DNA of 64,000 nucleotides from Allorhizobium sonneratiae (GCF_023700755.1 NZ_JAMKOJ010000006.1:186001-250000), one strand, 5' to 3'; counted from the first letter of the stretch, positions 45,549 through 58,992 are shown. Notes: generated by a model from the sequence alone, not told the origin. Numbers and translations are program-made.

Positions 45549-46166
45549 TCAGATATCGAAAAAGACGGTTTCGTTTTCGCCTTGCAGGCGAATATCGAAA
45601 CGATAGTCATCGCCGTCCTTCTTCGCAATCAGCGTGGGAATACGCGGTTTGTGCTCGATGCGCGCCAGCACCGGATCGGCGGCATTGGCCTCTTCTTCCT
45701 CGGGAAAATACATCCGCGTCTGCAGGCCGATATTGATGCCGCGCGCCACGACCCAGAAGGTAATGTGCGGCGCCATCCAGACACCGTTTTTGAACGGCAC
45801 CTTGCCCGGCTTGATCGTGTGGAAGACAAACTCGCCCGTGGCCATATCGCCGGGATTACGGCCCCAGCCGAGGAAATTCGGGTCCGCCGCGCCGCGCGTT
45901 TCCGAAGGGCTATTGTAAAGCCCGTCCGCATCTGCCTGCCAGATTTCAATCAGCGCATCCTTCAACGCATAGCCGCCGCCATCGAAAACTGCGCCACGAA
46001 TGGTGATGCGTTCGCCCTTGGTCTTGTCGTTATAGAGCGGACCGGAGCCGAGATCTTTCTCGAAAATGCCCTCAATGCCGCAGAAATTCGGCGTGCAGCC
46101 AATATGAACATAGGGCCCTGCCGTCTGTGAGGGCGATTCCTTCAGGTAACCGAGCGATTGCACCAT
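45549..46166 (-). CDS. pcaG: Protocatechuate 3,4-dioxygenase alpha subunit
   Basis: The 205-residue product carries QTAGPYVHIGCTPNF, GAVFDGGGYALKDALIEIWQ and the APHITFWVVARGINIGLQTRMYFPEE strand block of intradiol dioxygenase alpha subunits. Alpha subunits lack a full iron site; iron binding is on PcaH. The ATG at 46166 is preceded by GGAGG and lies 1 base after the pcaH stop. Confidence 0.96.
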   Translation of the reverse strand: MVQSLGYLKESPSQTAGPYVHIGCTPNFCGIEGIFEKDLGSGPLYNDKTKGERITIRGAVFDGGGYALKDALIEIWQADADGLYNSPSETRGAADPNFLGWGRNPGDMATGEFVFHTIKPGKVPFKNGVWMAPHITFWVVARGINIGLQTRMYFPEEEEANAADPVLARIEHKPRIPTLIAKKDGDDYRFDIRLQGENETVFFDI

Positions 46167-46167
46167 A

Positions 46168-46908
46168 TCAGTTGCCCTCCTTACGGTTTTCAAACAGGGT
46201 CGAGCGGCGGCCACGCAGCACGATATCGAATTTATAGGCGCGCATATCCATCGGGATCGTTGCGTTCATATCGAGCGCCGCAACAAGACGCTGGATCGCC
46301 TCTTCGTCCGGGATGGTTTTGATGATCGGACAATTCCAGATCATCGGGTCGCCTTCGAAATACATCTGGGTAATCAGGCGCTGGGCAAAACCATGACCGA
46401 AAATCGAAAAATGAATATGCGCCGGACGCCAGTCATTCACACCATTCGGCCAGGGATAAGCACCGGGGCGGATGGTTTTGAACCAGTAAAACCCATTTTC
46501 ATCGGTAATCGTGCGTCCGACGCCACCGAAATTCGGGTCGATCGCCGCGAGATAGGTTTCTTTCTTGTGGCGATAGCGACCGCCGGCATTGGCCTGCCAG
46601 AACTCGACAAGCGCGCCTGCAACGCCGACGCCCCGTTCATCCCGCACCCGGCCATGCACAAGAATACGCTCGCCGATCGCCATTTCGCCGGGCCTGGCAT
46701 AGTTGAGGATCAGGTCGTTATCCAGCTCATTCAGCATATTGTGGCCAAAGACCGGGCCGGTGATCTCGCTTTTCGTGCCTTCCAGCGAAATCAGCGCGCG
46801 CTGCGGCGCACGCAGAACCGTGGTCTTGTACCAGGGCGTATAGGCCGGTGGATGCATGGCGCGGTCGCGCGCGAAAAACCCGCCTGTTTCCGGTGGTTTA
46901 TTGCTCAT
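46168..46908 (-). CDS. pcaH: Protocatechuate 3,4-dioxygenase beta subunit
   Basis: The 246-residue catalytic subunit carries [31 protein letters not shown] with the first iron tyrosine. [27 protein letters not shown] follows, containing the second tyrosine region and both iron His. It cleaves protocatechuate between the hydroxyl carbons using Fe(III). A GGAGGAGACGAT ribosome site precedes the ATG. Confidence 0.97.
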   Translation of the reverse strand: MSNKPPETGGFFARDRAMHPPAYTPWYKTTVLRAPQRALISLEGTKSEITGPVFGHNMLNELDNDLILNYARPGEMAIGERILVHGRVRDERGVGVAGALVEFWQANAGGRYRHKKETYLAAIDPNFGGVGRTITDENGFYWFKTIRPGAYPWPNGVNDWRPAHIHFSIFGHGFAQRLITQMYFEGDPMIWNCPIIKTIPDEEAIQRLVAALDMNATIPMDMRAYKFDIVLRGRRSTLFENRKEGN

Positions 46909-46961
46909 ATCGTCTCCTCCTTATTTCCTGCAGCAAACAATGATGATGAACCGCTTCAGGC

Positions 46962-47378
46962 CTATCGTGCGGCTTCCCCAGCCTGTGCCGCATCCATTTC
47001 GGCATAAACACCCTTGGCGATCTTGATGGCGTGATTGGCGGCGGGCACGCCTGCATAAATTGCCACATGCATCAGCGCCTCGCGGATATCCTCGCGGGTC
47101 GCACCCGTATTGGCAGTGGCGCGGATATGCATCGCCACTTCCTCGTCATGGCCAAGCGCGGCCAGAAGCGCAATCGTCACCATGGAGCGCTCACGCTTGG
47201 TCCAGTGCGTACCGGCCCAGACCGTGCCCCAGGCGGATTCGGTGATGAGTTGCTGAAACGGCGCATCGAAGGCCGTTGCCGCAGCGCTCGCCCTGTCCAC
47301 ATGGGCATCGCCCAGCACCGAACGCCGCGTTGTCATGCCCTGACGATACGCCTTCGACACCTCACCATCATCCGCCAT
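46962..47378 (-). CDS. pcaC: 4-carboxymuconolactone decarboxylase
   Basis: The 138-residue member of the AhpD-like family has WGTVWAGTHWTKRERSMVTIALLAALG, HIRATANTGATREDIREALMHVAIYAGVPAANHA, which are the family core. It lacks the CxxC of AhpD, as expected. It decarboxylates carboxymuconolactone to 3-oxoadipate enol-lactone. I start at ATG 47378 (AAAGGGGCAGAC upstream); the open frame reaches 47567 through the pcaD gene. Confidence 0.95.
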   Translation of the reverse strand: MADDGEVSKAYRQGMTTRRSVLGDAHVDRASAAATAFDAPFQQLITESAWGTVWAGTHWTKRERSMVTIALLAALGHDEEVAMHIRATANTGATREDIREALMHVAIYAGVPAANHAIKIAKGVYAEMDAAQAGEAAR

Positions 47379-47395
47379 GTCTGCCCCTTTCCAGA

Positions 47396-48184
47396 TTAAA
47401 CGCTGTTCAAAAATGCCCTGACCGCCTCGACATAGGCGCCGGGTTGTTCGATGCAGGGAATGTGACTGCAATCGGCAATCTCGACGAAACGGCTGCCCGG
47501 CACCAAACCCGCCAGAGAGCGCACGAGATCGGGCGGGGTCGAGCCATCCTGATCGCCGACGACACAAAGCGTCGGTACGGCGATGAGGTCAGCAGCCTCG
47601 GTGAAATCGGCATCGCGCAAGGCCGCACAGGTGCCGCAATAGCCTTCCACCGACTGACGCTCCAGCATGGCACGGCAGCCCTGATAGACCGCATTGTCAT
47701 CGCGGCGAAAGCCCGGCGTGAACCAGCGCTCCATGATCGGATCGACCATGGGCGAAATCCCGCCGGTGCGAATGGCCTCAATCCGGCTATTCCACATCGT
47801 CTGCGTACCGATCTTGTGGGCGGTATCGCTCAACACCAGCGCCTTCACCAGATCGGGCCGTTTCGCATAAAGCCCTTGGGCAATCAGACCGCCAACGGAA
47901 AGGCCCCAGATATAAGCGTTCTTCACCCCGAGATGATCGAGCAGCGCAATCATATCATCGGCATGATCTTCGATGCGATAGGGCGGCTTTCCCAGACTGG
48001 AGAGACCATGGCCGCGCTTGTCATGGCAGACGGTGGCATAGTCATCACCCAAAAGCGCGATCACTTCGTCCCAGATGCGAAAATCCGTGCCAAGTGAATT
48101 GGCAAAGGCAATCACAGGCTTGCCCTCTGACAGACCCTTTGCCCGATAATGGATGGTCACGTCGTCTTTGCGCAGAAAGTCCAT
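47396..48184 (-). CDS. pcaD: 3-oxoadipate enol-lactonase
   Basis: The 262-residue alpha/beta hydrolase has the nucleophile elbow WGLSVGGLIAQGL near Ser 94, an oxyanion region FANSLGTDFRIWDE, and the late Asp (GDQDGSTPP) and His (DCSHIPCIEQP). It opens the enol-lactone to 3-oxoadipate. ATG 48184 has AGGAGG 7 bases upstream. It is the first gene of the unit pcaDCHGB under PcaQ. Confidence 0.95.
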   Translation of the reverse strand: MDFLRKDDVTIHYRAKGLSEGKPVIAFANSLGTDFRIWDEVIALLGDDYATVCHDKRGHGLSSLGKPPYRIEDHADDMIALLDHLGVKNAYIWGLSVGGLIAQGLYAKRPDLVKALVLSDTAHKIGTQTMWNSRIEAIRTGGISPMVDPIMERWFTPGFRRDDNAVYQGCRAMLERQSVEGYCGTCAALRDADFTEAADLIAVPTLCVVGDQDGSTPPDLVRSLAGLVPGSRFVEIADCSHIPCIEQPGAYVEAVRAFLNSV

Positions 48185-48254
48185 GGATTTTCCTCCTGAC
48201 ATCGATATTGCTCTGGCAATTCGGTTAAGTAAAATGACATTCTCTTCCCAATCA

Positions 48255-48270
48255 ATAACCTATAGGTTAT
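48255..48270. promoter_or_regulatory. PcaQ binding site
   Basis: ATAACCTATAGGTTAT is a perfect palindrome in the pcaD / pcaQ intergenic region, 70 bases before pcaD. It matches the ATAACC-N4-GGTTAA type site established for PcaQ of Sinorhizobium and Agrobacterium. Confidence 0.9.
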
Positions 48271-48275
48271 GATAG

Positions 48276-51448
<3,173 letters not shown>

Positions 51449-52139
51449 TCGCCGCCGGTGCGCCGATATTGATCGCGGCCACCACCATGCCCCGGTCATC
51501 GCGCACCGGAACGGCAATCGAGCAAAGACCGATTTCCAGCTCCTGATCGATCACCGCATAGCCCTGCGCCCTGACGCGGGCGATCTGCGCCAGCAGCGCC
51601 TGCCGGTCCGTAATGGTGTGCATCGTATGGGCTTTGAGATCGGAGCGATCGATAAGCTGTGCGGCCGCCTCATCGCTCAAGGCGGCCAAGAGCACCCGCC
51701 CCATGGAGGCGGAACAGGCGGGCAGACGACTGCCGGGCATGAGATTGATCGACATGACCCGCTTTTGCGCCGCCCGCGCGATATAGACGATTTCCACCCC
51801 GTCCAGAACCGAGGCCGAGGCGCTTTGCCCCACCGCCTCCGAGAGCTGATCAAGATGCGGCTGCAAGATCACCGGCAGCGGCGTCGCCTCCAGCCAGGCA
51901 TGGCCAAGCCGCAGGATTTTTGGCGTCAACTGGAAAAACTTGCCGTCGTAATCGGCATAGCCCAGTTCCGACAGCGTCAGCAGACAGCGCCTTGCGGTTG
52001 CCCGGTCAAGCCCGGTGATACTGGCGGCATCGCTGATCGAGAGGCGTGGCCGCTCGTGGCTGAAGGCCTCAATCACCTTCAGACCTTTCGCCAAACCGCC
52101 CATCCTGTCCCGCTCACTGATCTCTGCCATGCATGCCAC

Positions 52140-52172
52140 GTGCGATAATCGAACAAAATTCTTATATCGCAC
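52140..52172. promoter_or_regulatory. Putative PcaR operator
   Basis: GTGCGATA (52140-52147) and its exact inverse TATCGCAC (52165-52172) flank 17 bases, and the left half extends to GTGCGATAATCGAAC. That 15-base sequence resembles the PcaR site GTTCGATAATCGCAC known from Pseudomonas (compared from memory). It overlaps the pcaR promoter and lies about 100 bases before pcaI. Confidence 0.75.
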
Positions 52173-52268
52173 ATTTTACTTGCCGTCGAGGGAAAACCAA
52201 GCCTATCTGATGCGGAGGAGTGGGTTGCCCTCATCAGGCAGCCTTCATGAGAAACAGCGGGAGTTTTC

Positions 52269-52976
52269 ATGGACAAGACAATTGCCAGCCTGGCGGATGC
52301 CGTCAGCGCCATCGGCGACGGTGCGACCGTGATGATCGGCGGTTTCGGCGGCTCCGGCGCGCCGATCGAGCTGATCCACGCCCTGATCGACAAGGGGCCG
52401 AAAAATCTGACCGTCATCAACAACAATGCCGGAAACGGTCGCATCGGCATTGCCGCGATGATCGATGCGGGGCTGGTGCGGAAAATGATCTGCTCCTTCC
52501 CGCGCTCATCCGATGCCCGCGCCTTCAACGACCGCTATCTGGCCGGCGAAATCGAGCTGGAGCTAGTGCCGCAGGGCACGCTGGCCGAGCGCATTCGCGC
52601 CGGAGGTGCCGGTATTCCGGCCTTCTACACCCCAACCGGCTATGGCACGGAACTGGCCGAAGGCAAGGTGATTGCCGAATTCGATGGCCGCCCTTATGTG
52701 CAGGAGCGCTGGCTGAAGGCGGATTTCGCCATCGTCAAGGCCCATCTCGGCGATGTGCAGGGCAATCTGACCTATCGCAAAGCGGGCCGTAATTTCAATC
52801 CGCTGATGTGCATGGCCGCAGCCACCACCATTGCTCAGGTCTCGAAAATCCTGCCAGCTGGCGGCATCGATCCTGAACAGGTCGTCACGCCGGGCATTTT
52901 CGTCGATGGCGTCGTCGAAGTCGCCAATCCGCAGCAGGAAGAAGAGCTGATCCGCAAGGGAGTGGCCTACGCATGA
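52269..52976 (+). CDS. pcaI: 3-oxoadipate CoA-transferase subunit A
   Basis: The 235-residue class I CoA-transferase alpha subunit has GATVMIGGFGGSGAPIELIHAL near residue 18, NNNAGNGRIGIAAMI and GGAGIPAFYTPTGYGTELAEGK. With PcaJ it moves CoA from succinyl-CoA to 3-oxoadipate. A GGGAG lies before the ATG. It overlaps pcaJ by 4 bases. Confidence 0.96.
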   Translation: MDKTIASLADAVSAIGDGATVMIGGFGGSGAPIELIHALIDKGPKNLTVINNNAGNGRIGIAAMIDAGLVRKMICSFPRSSDARAFNDRYLAGEIELELVPQGTLAERIRAGGAGIPAFYTPTGYGTELAEGKVIAEFDGRPYVQERWLKADFAIVKAHLGDVQGNLTYRKAGRNFNPLMCMAAATTIAQVSKILPAGGIDPEQVVTPGIFVDGVVEVANPQQEEELIRKGVAYA

Positions 52977-53662
52977 GCATCGACACACGCGACGACATCA
53001 AGCTCTCCAACGCCCAGATCGCCTGGCGCGCGGCGCAGGACATTGCCGATGGCGCTTACGTCAATCTCGGCATCGGCTTTCCCGAAATGGTGGCAAAATT
53101 CCAGCCGCCGGGCCGCGAAGCAATCTTCCACACCGAAAACGGCATTCTGAATTTCGGTGAAGCCCCTGCTGCGGGCGAAGAAGACTGGGATCTGATCAAT
53201 GCCGGGAAAAAGGCAGTGACGTTGAAACCGGGCGCGGCCTTCTTTCATCATGCGGACAGTTTCGCCATGGTGCGCGGCGGTCATCTCGATGTGGCGATCC
53301 TCGGAGCCTATCAGGTGGCTGAAAGCGGCGACCTTGCCAATTGGCGCGTCGGTTCCAAGGGTGTGCCCGCCGTCGGCGGTGCCATGGATCTCGTGCATGG
53401 GGCCAAACAGGTCTGCGTCATCACCGAACACGTCACCAAAAACGGTGAGCCGAAACTGGTGGAGCGCTGCAGTTTTCCGCTGACGGGCGTTGGCTGCGTT
53501 ACCCGCGTCTATACCAGCCATGCAGTGATCGATATCGTCGAAAAGCGCTTCGTTCTGCGCGAAAAACTTGCCGCCATGACCATGGACGAATTGCAGGCGA
53601 TGACCGGCGCGAAGCTGCATCTTGACGGCCCGGTCGCCGATCTCATCGTCCCGGCTTTGTAA
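52973..53662 (+). CDS. pcaJ: 3-oxoadipate CoA-transferase subunit B
   Basis: The 229-residue beta subunit has VNLGIGFPEMVAKF and the catalytic-glutamate motif HTENGILNFGEAP (E55). RGGHLDVAILGAYQVAESGDLANW and GMDL-like GAMDLVHGAKQVCVITEH follow. It forms the active transferase with PcaI and is followed by pcaF after 9 bases. Confidence 0.96.
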   Translation: MSIDTRDDIKLSNAQIAWRAAQDIADGAYVNLGIGFPEMVAKFQPPGREAIFHTENGILNFGEAPAAGEEDWDLINAGKKAVTLKPGAAFFHHADSFAMVRGGHLDVAILGAYQVAESGDLANWRVGSKGVPAVGGAMDLVHGAKQVCVITEHVTKNGEPKLVERCSFPLTGVGCVTRVYTSHAVIDIVEKRFVLREKLAAMTMDELQAMTGAKLHLDGPVADLIVPAL

Positions 53663-53671
53663 GGAAAGACC

Positions 53672-54877
53672 ATGTCAGACGCCTTTATCTGCGCTTATAT
53701 CCGCACACCCATTGGCCGTTTCGGTGGCGGTCTCTCTTCCGTGCGCGCCGACGATCTCGGCGCGGTGCCCTTGAAAGCCTTGATGGAACAGCATCAGGGC
53801 CTCGACTGGGAAGCAGTTGACGATGTGATTTACGGCTGCGCCAATCAGGCGGGCGAGGACAACCGCAATGTGGCGCGCATGTCGCTGCTGCTGGCGGGTC
53901 TGCCGGTCTCCGTCACCGGCACGACGATCAACCGGCTTTGCGGCTCCGGCATGGATGCCGTGATCGCCGCGGCCCGCGCCATCAAAGCCGGCGAGGCCGA
54001 ACTGATGATCGCCGGCGGTGTCGAAAGCATGAGCCGCGCGCCCTTCGTCATGCCCAAGGCGGAGACCGCCTTTTCCCGCAATGCCGAAATTTACGACACC
54101 ACCATCGGCTGGCGCTTCGTCAATCCGGTGATGAAAAAACAGTATGGCGTCGATTCCATGCCGGAAACCGGGGAAAACGTCGCCGAGGACTACAAGATCT
54201 CCCGTGAGGATCAGGACAAATTCGCCGTACGCAGCCAGAACAAGGCGGCTGAAGCCCAGGCCAATGGCCGTCTCGGCAAGGAAATCACTCCGGTGATCAT
54301 TCCCCAGCGCAAGGGCGATCCTGTCGTGGTTGACAAGGATGAGCATCCGCGCGCCACAACGCTTGAAACGCTGGCCAAGCTTGGCACGCCCTTCAAGAAG
54401 GAAGGCGGCACCGTCACGGCGGGCAATGCCTCCGGCGTCAATGATGGCGCGGCAGCTCTGATCATCGCCTCGGAAGCGGCGGCGAAAAAACATGGGCTGA
54501 CACCGATTGCCCGCATACTCGGCGGCGCCACCGCAGGCGTGCCCCCCCGCGTCATGGGCATCGGCCCCGCACCCGCCAGCCAGAAGCTGATGGCACGGCT
54601 TGACATGCGCGAAAGCCAGTTCGACGTTATCGAACTCAACGAGGCCTTCGCCTCTCAGGGACTGGCAACGCTGCGCCAGCTCGGCATTGCCGATGACGAT
54701 GCCCGCGTCAACCGCAATGGCGGTGCCATCGCCCTTGGCCATCCGCTCGGCATGTCAGGTGCGCGCATCACCGGCACGGCGGCGCTGGAACTGTCGCTTA
54801 CCGGCGGGCGCTATTCGCTCTCCACCATGTGCATCGGCGTCGGTCAGGGCATTGCCGTAGCGCTGGAGCGCGTCTAA
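53672..54877 (+). CDS. pcaF: 3-oxoadipyl-CoA thiolase
   Basis: The 401-residue thiolase has the acyl-accepting Cys at C90 ([21 protein letters not shown]), the family motif [25 protein letters not shown], the [11 protein letters not shown]is, and the final CIGVGQGIA Cys. It splits 3-oxoadipyl-CoA into succinyl-CoA and acetyl-CoA, the last step of the pathway. The gene order pcaIJF, divergent from pcaR, matches rhizobial clusters. Confidence 0.97.
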   Translation: MSDAFICAYIRTPIGRFGGGLSSVRADDLGAVPLKALMEQHQGLDWEAVDDVIYGCANQAGEDNRNVARMSLLLAGLPVSVTGTTINRLCGSGMDAVIAAARAIKAGEAELMIAGGVESMSRAPFVMPKAETAFSRNAEIYDTTIGWRFVNPVMKKQYGVDSMPETGENVAEDYKISREDQDKFAVRSQNKAAEAQANGRLGKEITPVIIPQRKGDPVVVDKDEHPRATTLETLAKLGTPFKKEGGTVTAGNASGVNDGAAALIIASEAAAKKHGLTPIARILGGATAGVPPRVMGIGPAPASQKLMARLDMRESQFDVIELNEAFASQGLATLRQLGIADDDARVNRNGGAIALGHPLGMSGARITGTAALELSLTGGRYSLSTMCIGVGQGIAVALERV

Positions 54878-54880
54878 GCC

Positions 54881-56557
54881 TTACAATCTTATCGAATGGA
54901 AAGCCCGCAGATGCTGGAGCAGCGCCTCCACTTCGCGGGCTTTTTCCGTTTCGCTCCAAGACAGTGCTTCGGCGGCAATCGAAGCCATGTCATCCAGACC
55001 GGCACGGGTCAGTGAACCGTCAATCGCCATGCTGGTGCGGCGCATGACGAGGTCTGCCAGATGAACGACGCTTTCACACCGGACGATCCAGTCGATTTCG
55101 CGCGCACTCCAGTCCGGCATGCCTGCCAGCCGGGTTCCATCGGAATGAACGGAGACAAAGGCAAGCACCATCGCAGCCGTTGTGCCATAACGGGCAAGCA
55201 GTTGCTCCGCCCGGCTTTGCGATATCCGGAAACGCTGGATCGTCTGGGCAATCCATGCCTCGCGCGCCTCAGGCGTTTTCGGAAAGTCCCGGCCACCGCC
55301 GATCGGCAGGGCCTCGGTGCTTTTTAGTCTCGATCGTCCAAGCCGGGTCAGCGCCATATCCGCCACCTCCTCGGCAAAGCCGCGAAAGGTCGTCCATTTG
55401 CCACCGACCAACGAGATGATGGGAAAGCGCCGCGCGCCTTGAGGCTCGATCACCGGAGCCGAATGGTCGCGGCTGATCAGGCCGGGATTGTCTGCATTCG
55501 AGGCCGGAAGCGGTCTTATGCCGCTATAGCTGTAGACGATCTGGTCTTCGCTGAAGCTCAGGCCCGGCAAGAGCGACCGCAGGCTTTCAAGAAAATAGCG
55601 GGTTTCCTCAGCCTCGCAGCGCACGCTTTCGGGATCGTCTGCCGGAATGTCGGTCGAGCCGACCAATGCCAGACCGAGATAGTCATAGACCAGGCAGATA
55701 CGTCCGTCATCGGCCTCGAAATAGATCATGTGACCATCAAGCTGTTTGAGCAGCTCCGGGTGATCGAGCAGGATATGCGATCCCTTGGTGCCGCCGATCA
55801 GCTTTGACGGCGCACCCAGCTTTTCATTCACCCGGTCGATCCATGCACCGGCAGCATTGACGACAAGCTGAGGCAGGAGCGCAAGGGTCTGGCCATTGGC
55901 AAGCCGGAACATCAGCCGTCCCTGATCACAATCGACAAGATCGGTATAGGTAAGGGCAGCTGACCCCGGATGGGCGGCAAGGCCATCAGTCACCAGTTCA
56001 TAGACCAGACGCTCGGGACGGCTTATTTTGGCATCATAATAGATGCCGCCCGCAACAATCCGCTCCGTCAGGGCCGGAATACGCTGCCGCGCCGCCTTTT
56101 TGGAAAGAAAACGGTGGCGCGGCATGACCCGGTGGCGCGCACCGTAAACATCATAAAGCCAGAGGCCGAGCTTTACCAGCAATGCACCACGGCTGCGTGG
56201 CGCGGTGGTGGAGCCGAAAAGCGTGCGCAAGGCAGCCGGAATGCCGCGCAGAACCGAAAACACCGGCAGAAAGGTTGGCAAAGGTTCAACGCAATGCGGC
56301 GCATTTTTCAACAAAAGATTGCGCTCCAGCGTCGATTGCGCCACAAGCGAAAACTCACCTGTTTCCAGATATTTCAACCCGCCATGAATGAGGCGGGAGG
56401 GCGCAGCGCTGGTGCCTGCAGCAAAATCGGCCTTGTCGATCAAAACACAGGTCACACCCTGTTCGCACAGATCGCGGAAAAGACCGGCACCATTGATGCC
56501 TGCTCCCAGAATAACGACATCGACCGGCCTTGTCTGCTGTGACAGTGTGTCGATCAT
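54881..56557 (-). CDS. GlpD/EryB-like FAD-dependent polyol-phosphate dehydrogenase
   Basis: The 558-residue flavoprotein starts at ATG 56557 (GGGGGAG 5 bases upstream; ATG 56560 is also possible). It has the FAD motif VVILGAGINGAGLFRDLCEQG, the GlpD signature TSAAPSRLIHGGLKYLETGEFSLV, GTKGSHILLDHPEL and YSGIRPLPA. A C-terminal alpha-helical DAO_C domain follows. GlpD oxidises glycerol-3-phosphate to feed the quinone pool; EryB oxidises erythritol phosphate. Being next to an FGGY kinase, a DeoR regulator and a polyol-type importer, either is possible. Sequence alone does not settle which. Confidence 0.85.
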   Translation of the reverse strand: MIDTLSQQTRPVDVVILGAGINGAGLFRDLCEQGVTCVLIDKADFAAGTSAAPSRLIHGGLKYLETGEFSLVAQSTLERNLLLKNAPHCVEPLPTFLPVFSVLRGIPAALRTLFGSTTAPRSRGALLVKLGLWLYDVYGARHRVMPRHRFLSKKAARQRIPALTERIVAGGIYYDAKISRPERLVYELVTDGLAAHPGSAALTYTDLVDCDQGRLMFRLANGQTLALLPQLVVNAAGAWIDRVNEKLGAPSKLIGGTKGSHILLDHPELLKQLDGHMIYFEADDGRICLVYDYLGLALVGSTDIPADDPESVRCEAEETRYFLESLRSLLPGLSFSEDQIVYSYSGIRPLPASNADNPGLISRDHSAPVIEPQGARRFPIISLVGGKWTTFRGFAEEVADMALTRLGRSRLKSTEALPIGGGRDFPKTPEAREAWIAQTIQRFRISQSRAEQLLARYGTTAAMVLAFVSVHSDGTRLAGMPDWSAREIDWIVRCESVVHLADLVMRRTSMAIDGSLTRAGLDDMASIAAEALSWSETEKAREVEALLQHLRAFHSIRL

Positions 56558-56577
56558 CATAGCTCCCCCGGTCGCTT

Positions 56578-58080
56578 TTACCCCAATGTCTGCAAGCGCC
56601 GCCAGATGGGCTTCATCGCATCGGCAAGATCGCAAAAGACATCAAAACGTTGCTGATAGGTCAAAATCCGCCCCGGATCGGGCCGATAGACCCGCTCTAT
56701 TGCGGCCTTGTCCCGTGGGTCCGCAAGGGGGGAGGCAAAGAGCCCGACGCCCGCCCCGGCACAAAGTGCCGCCCCCCAGGCGGCTGCTTCTTCCGTCTGC
56801 GTCACCGTCACCGGCATGGCCAGCACATCGGCAAAGAGCTGCGCCACCAGCGGATTACGCGAAACGCCACCCGTCAGCCTTGCCTGCATCAGAGGAAAAC
56901 CACCCTTCAGCGCATCGACATGGATGCGATGGTTGAAGGCAATGCCTTCCAGCACAGCCCGCAGCATGTCGCCGCGCTCATGCCAGCCATTCAAGCCGAA
57001 AAAGCCGGCGCTGGCCTCCGAGCCATAGGGTGAACCGAAAAGGTAAGGATGAAACATCACCGGAGAGGCGCGGCTGAAGGCTGCTTCGATCTCTGGCACC
57101 AGCAGGTCATGGATCGATTGGCCGCGCGCCTGCCGTTCCGCCGCACAAAGCCTGTCGAGAAACCAGTCGTAATTGGTGGTCGAGGCCGGTGAAATTGCCA
57201 TGGCGTTCCATTCACCCGGCTGAATACCATTGCGGCAGAACCAGGAGGGATCGATCTTCGGCTCCAGTGTCAGGGTCTCGTTGATCGAATAGGTTCCGGC
57301 GATGACAGCGGCAATGCCCTCGCCATAGCCGCCAATGCCGAGCGCCGAGGCCGTCACGTCATGCAGACCGGCAACGACCGGCGTCCCGGCCAGCAAACCC
57401 GTCCGTCTGGCGGCATCTTCCGTCACATAACCGGCAATCGCATCGGAAGCATAGGCAGGCGGCAGGGCCTGCGCCAGATCCTGCAAACCAAAAAGATCAA
57501 GCGCTTCACGACTGTATTGCTGGGTTCGGACATCGGTAAAGGAGGTGCTCGCCTCGGTCAGATCAGTGCCGACCGTGCCGGTCAGGCAATAACGCAGCCA
57601 GTCCTTGCAGCTCAGGATATGGCCGATACGGGCATAGCGTTCCGGCTGATGCCGCTCGATCCAGCCGAGCAGGCTGGACGGTGCTGAGGCATGCGGCAAT
57701 TGCCCGGTGAGATGCAGCATGGCATCCGCCGCCTCACCGTCACACCACTGGCTCGCAAGCTCGCCCGCCCGGCTGTCCAGCGACAGAATGCCGGGACCAA
57801 GGGGCGCGCCATGACGGTCGAGGAGATAGAGCCCATCGCCATGGGCGGTTGCGGCAACGGCGGCAACATCGGATTGCGGCCGTCCGGAAAGCCGCATCAC
57901 CTCACGGATGGCCTCTGCCGTTGCCTGCCAAAGCCCCGCCATATCCCGCTCGACATGACGCGGCTCTGGCAGCAACTGGCTGACGCGCCGCCGCGCCACA
58001 GCAAGCTGGCGGCCTGTTTCATCGAACAGAACTGCCTTGGTCACGGTCAAACCGCTATCGATCCCCAACAGGCTTGGCAC
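56578..58080 (-). CDS. FGGY-family carbohydrate kinase
   Basis: The 500-residue product starts at GTG 58080 with GGGAGGGG upstream. FGGY features are LGIDSGLTVTKAVLFD, AATAHGDGLYLLD, LSLDSRAGELAS, GLHDVTASALGIGGYGEG and LTGGVSRNPLVAQLFADVLAMPV near residue 405. The set suits ribulokinase/xylulokinase/erythritol-kinase relatives; polyols or L-xylulose are likely substrates. It is 20 bases upstream of the GlpD/EryB-like gene, suggesting phosphorylation followed by oxidation of the same compound. Confidence 0.9.
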   Translation of the reverse strand: MPSLLGIDSGLTVTKAVLFDETGRQLAVARRRVSQLLPEPRHVERDMAGLWQATAEAIREVMRLSGRPQSDVAAVAATAHGDGLYLLDRHGAPLGPGILSLDSRAGELASQWCDGEAADAMLHLTGQLPHASAPSSLLGWIERHQPERYARIGHILSCKDWLRYCLTGTVGTDLTEASTSFTDVRTQQYSREALDLFGLQDLAQALPPAYASDAIAGYVTEDAARRTGLLAGTPVVAGLHDVTASALGIGGYGEGIAAVIAGTYSINETLTLEPKIDPSWFCRNGIQPGEWNAMAISPASTTNYDWFLDRLCAAERQARGQSIHDLLVPEIEAAFSRASPVMFHPYLFGSPYGSEASAGFFGLNGWHERGDMLRAVLEGIAFNHRIHVDALKGGFPLMQARLTGGVSRNPLVAQLFADVLAMPVTVTQTEEAAAWGAALCAGAGVGLFASPLADPRDKAAIERVYRPDPGRILTYQQRFDVFCDLADAMKPIWRRLQTLG

Positions 58081-58094
58081 AGTTTTCCCCTCCC

Positions 58095-58940
58095 TCAGGC
58101 GCGTTGAGATTTTACCTCGTCGGCAACCAGGACATTGACCCCCTTGTCGCGCAGCCGGTCCAGAGCGGACATCGGCATGGTGTCATCGACAATGACGACA
58201 TCGAAATCTTTAAGCGCGGCAAAACAGTGCAGCGCCCGCCGCTCGAACTTGGTCGTATCGGCCAGCAGAATGCGTTTTGCCGCGCTGTCAAACATGGCGC
58301 GCTTGGTATCGACCATTTCCGGCGACTGGTGAAAGGCCGTATCATCCAAGATCGCCGACATCGACATGAACGCCGTATCGGCGCGCAACCGACCGATTTC
58401 CTGAATGGTGATATGGCCCATAAAGGCATTGCACCAATTGTAATATTGTCCGCCAAGGCTGATCAGCGTCAGATCGCGGATATCCTTCAGCGTGTTGATC
58501 AGCGTCAGCGAATTGGTGATCGCCGTCAGCGGCACCTTGCCGGGCAATTGCCCGGCCATATGCTGGACCGTGGTGGAATCGTCGAGAAAAATCGCCTGCC
58601 CTGGCTCAATGAAGGTCAGGGCCGCATCGGCAATCTGCTGTTTTTCCCGCCCCTGCCGACTGGCCCGATAAACGTCGCTGGCCTCGATCAGGCTGGTCGG
58701 TGTGGCCGAAACGATACCGCGCGTCTTGCGGAACAGGCCGCGACTGACCAGATCATCGACATCGCGATGCGCCGTCATCAGGCTGATACCGAAGCGATCC
58801 GTCAGATCCTCGATACGAAGCGAGCCTTCCGCCATCACCGCCTCGGCAATCAGCTGCCTTCGCACCAGTTGCCTGGCATGGCGGCTGTCGCTTGGCAGTT
58901 CTTCAGCCAGCAGCGTTTCGATTTTGGCTTTTTCGCTCAC
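58095..58940 (-). CDS. DeoR-family transcriptional regulator
   Basis: The 281-residue product starts at GTG 58940. The DeoR helix-turn-helix is RRQLIAEAVMAEGSLRIEDLTDRFGISLMTAHRDVDDLVSRG near residues 30-70. The phosphosugar sensor domain has IFLDDSTTVQHMAGQL and DTAFMSMSAILDD, with the final NVLVADEV. It precedes the kinase gene by 14 bases and so belongs to that unit. It likely represses the polyol genes until a phosphorylated intermediate is made. The palindrome AGATATATATCT lies 41 bases upstream of its start. Confidence 0.93.
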   Translation of the reverse strand: MSEKAKIETLLAEELPSDSRHARQLVRRQLIAEAVMAEGSLRIEDLTDRFGISLMTAHRDVDDLVSRGLFRKTRGIVSATPTSLIEASDVYRASRQGREKQQIADAALTFIEPGQAIFLDDSTTVQHMAGQLPGKVPLTAITNSLTLINTLKDIRDLTLISLGGQYYNWCNAFMGHITIQEIGRLRADTAFMSMSAILDDTAFHQSPEMVDTKRAMFDSAAKRILLADTTKFERRALHCFAALKDFDVVIVDDTMPMSALDRLRDKGVNVLVADEVKSQRA

Positions 58941-58980
58941 GGTTTCATCCGGTTATGATCACAATCGGCGCAGTCCTATC

Positions 58981-58992
58981 AGATATATATCT
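58981..58992. promoter_or_regulatory. Palindrome upstream of the DeoR gene
   Basis: AGATATATATCT is a perfect 12-base palindrome in an otherwise GC-rich gap between the DeoR start and a terminator. It could be an autoregulatory site or a -10-like AT stretch. Confidence 0.35.
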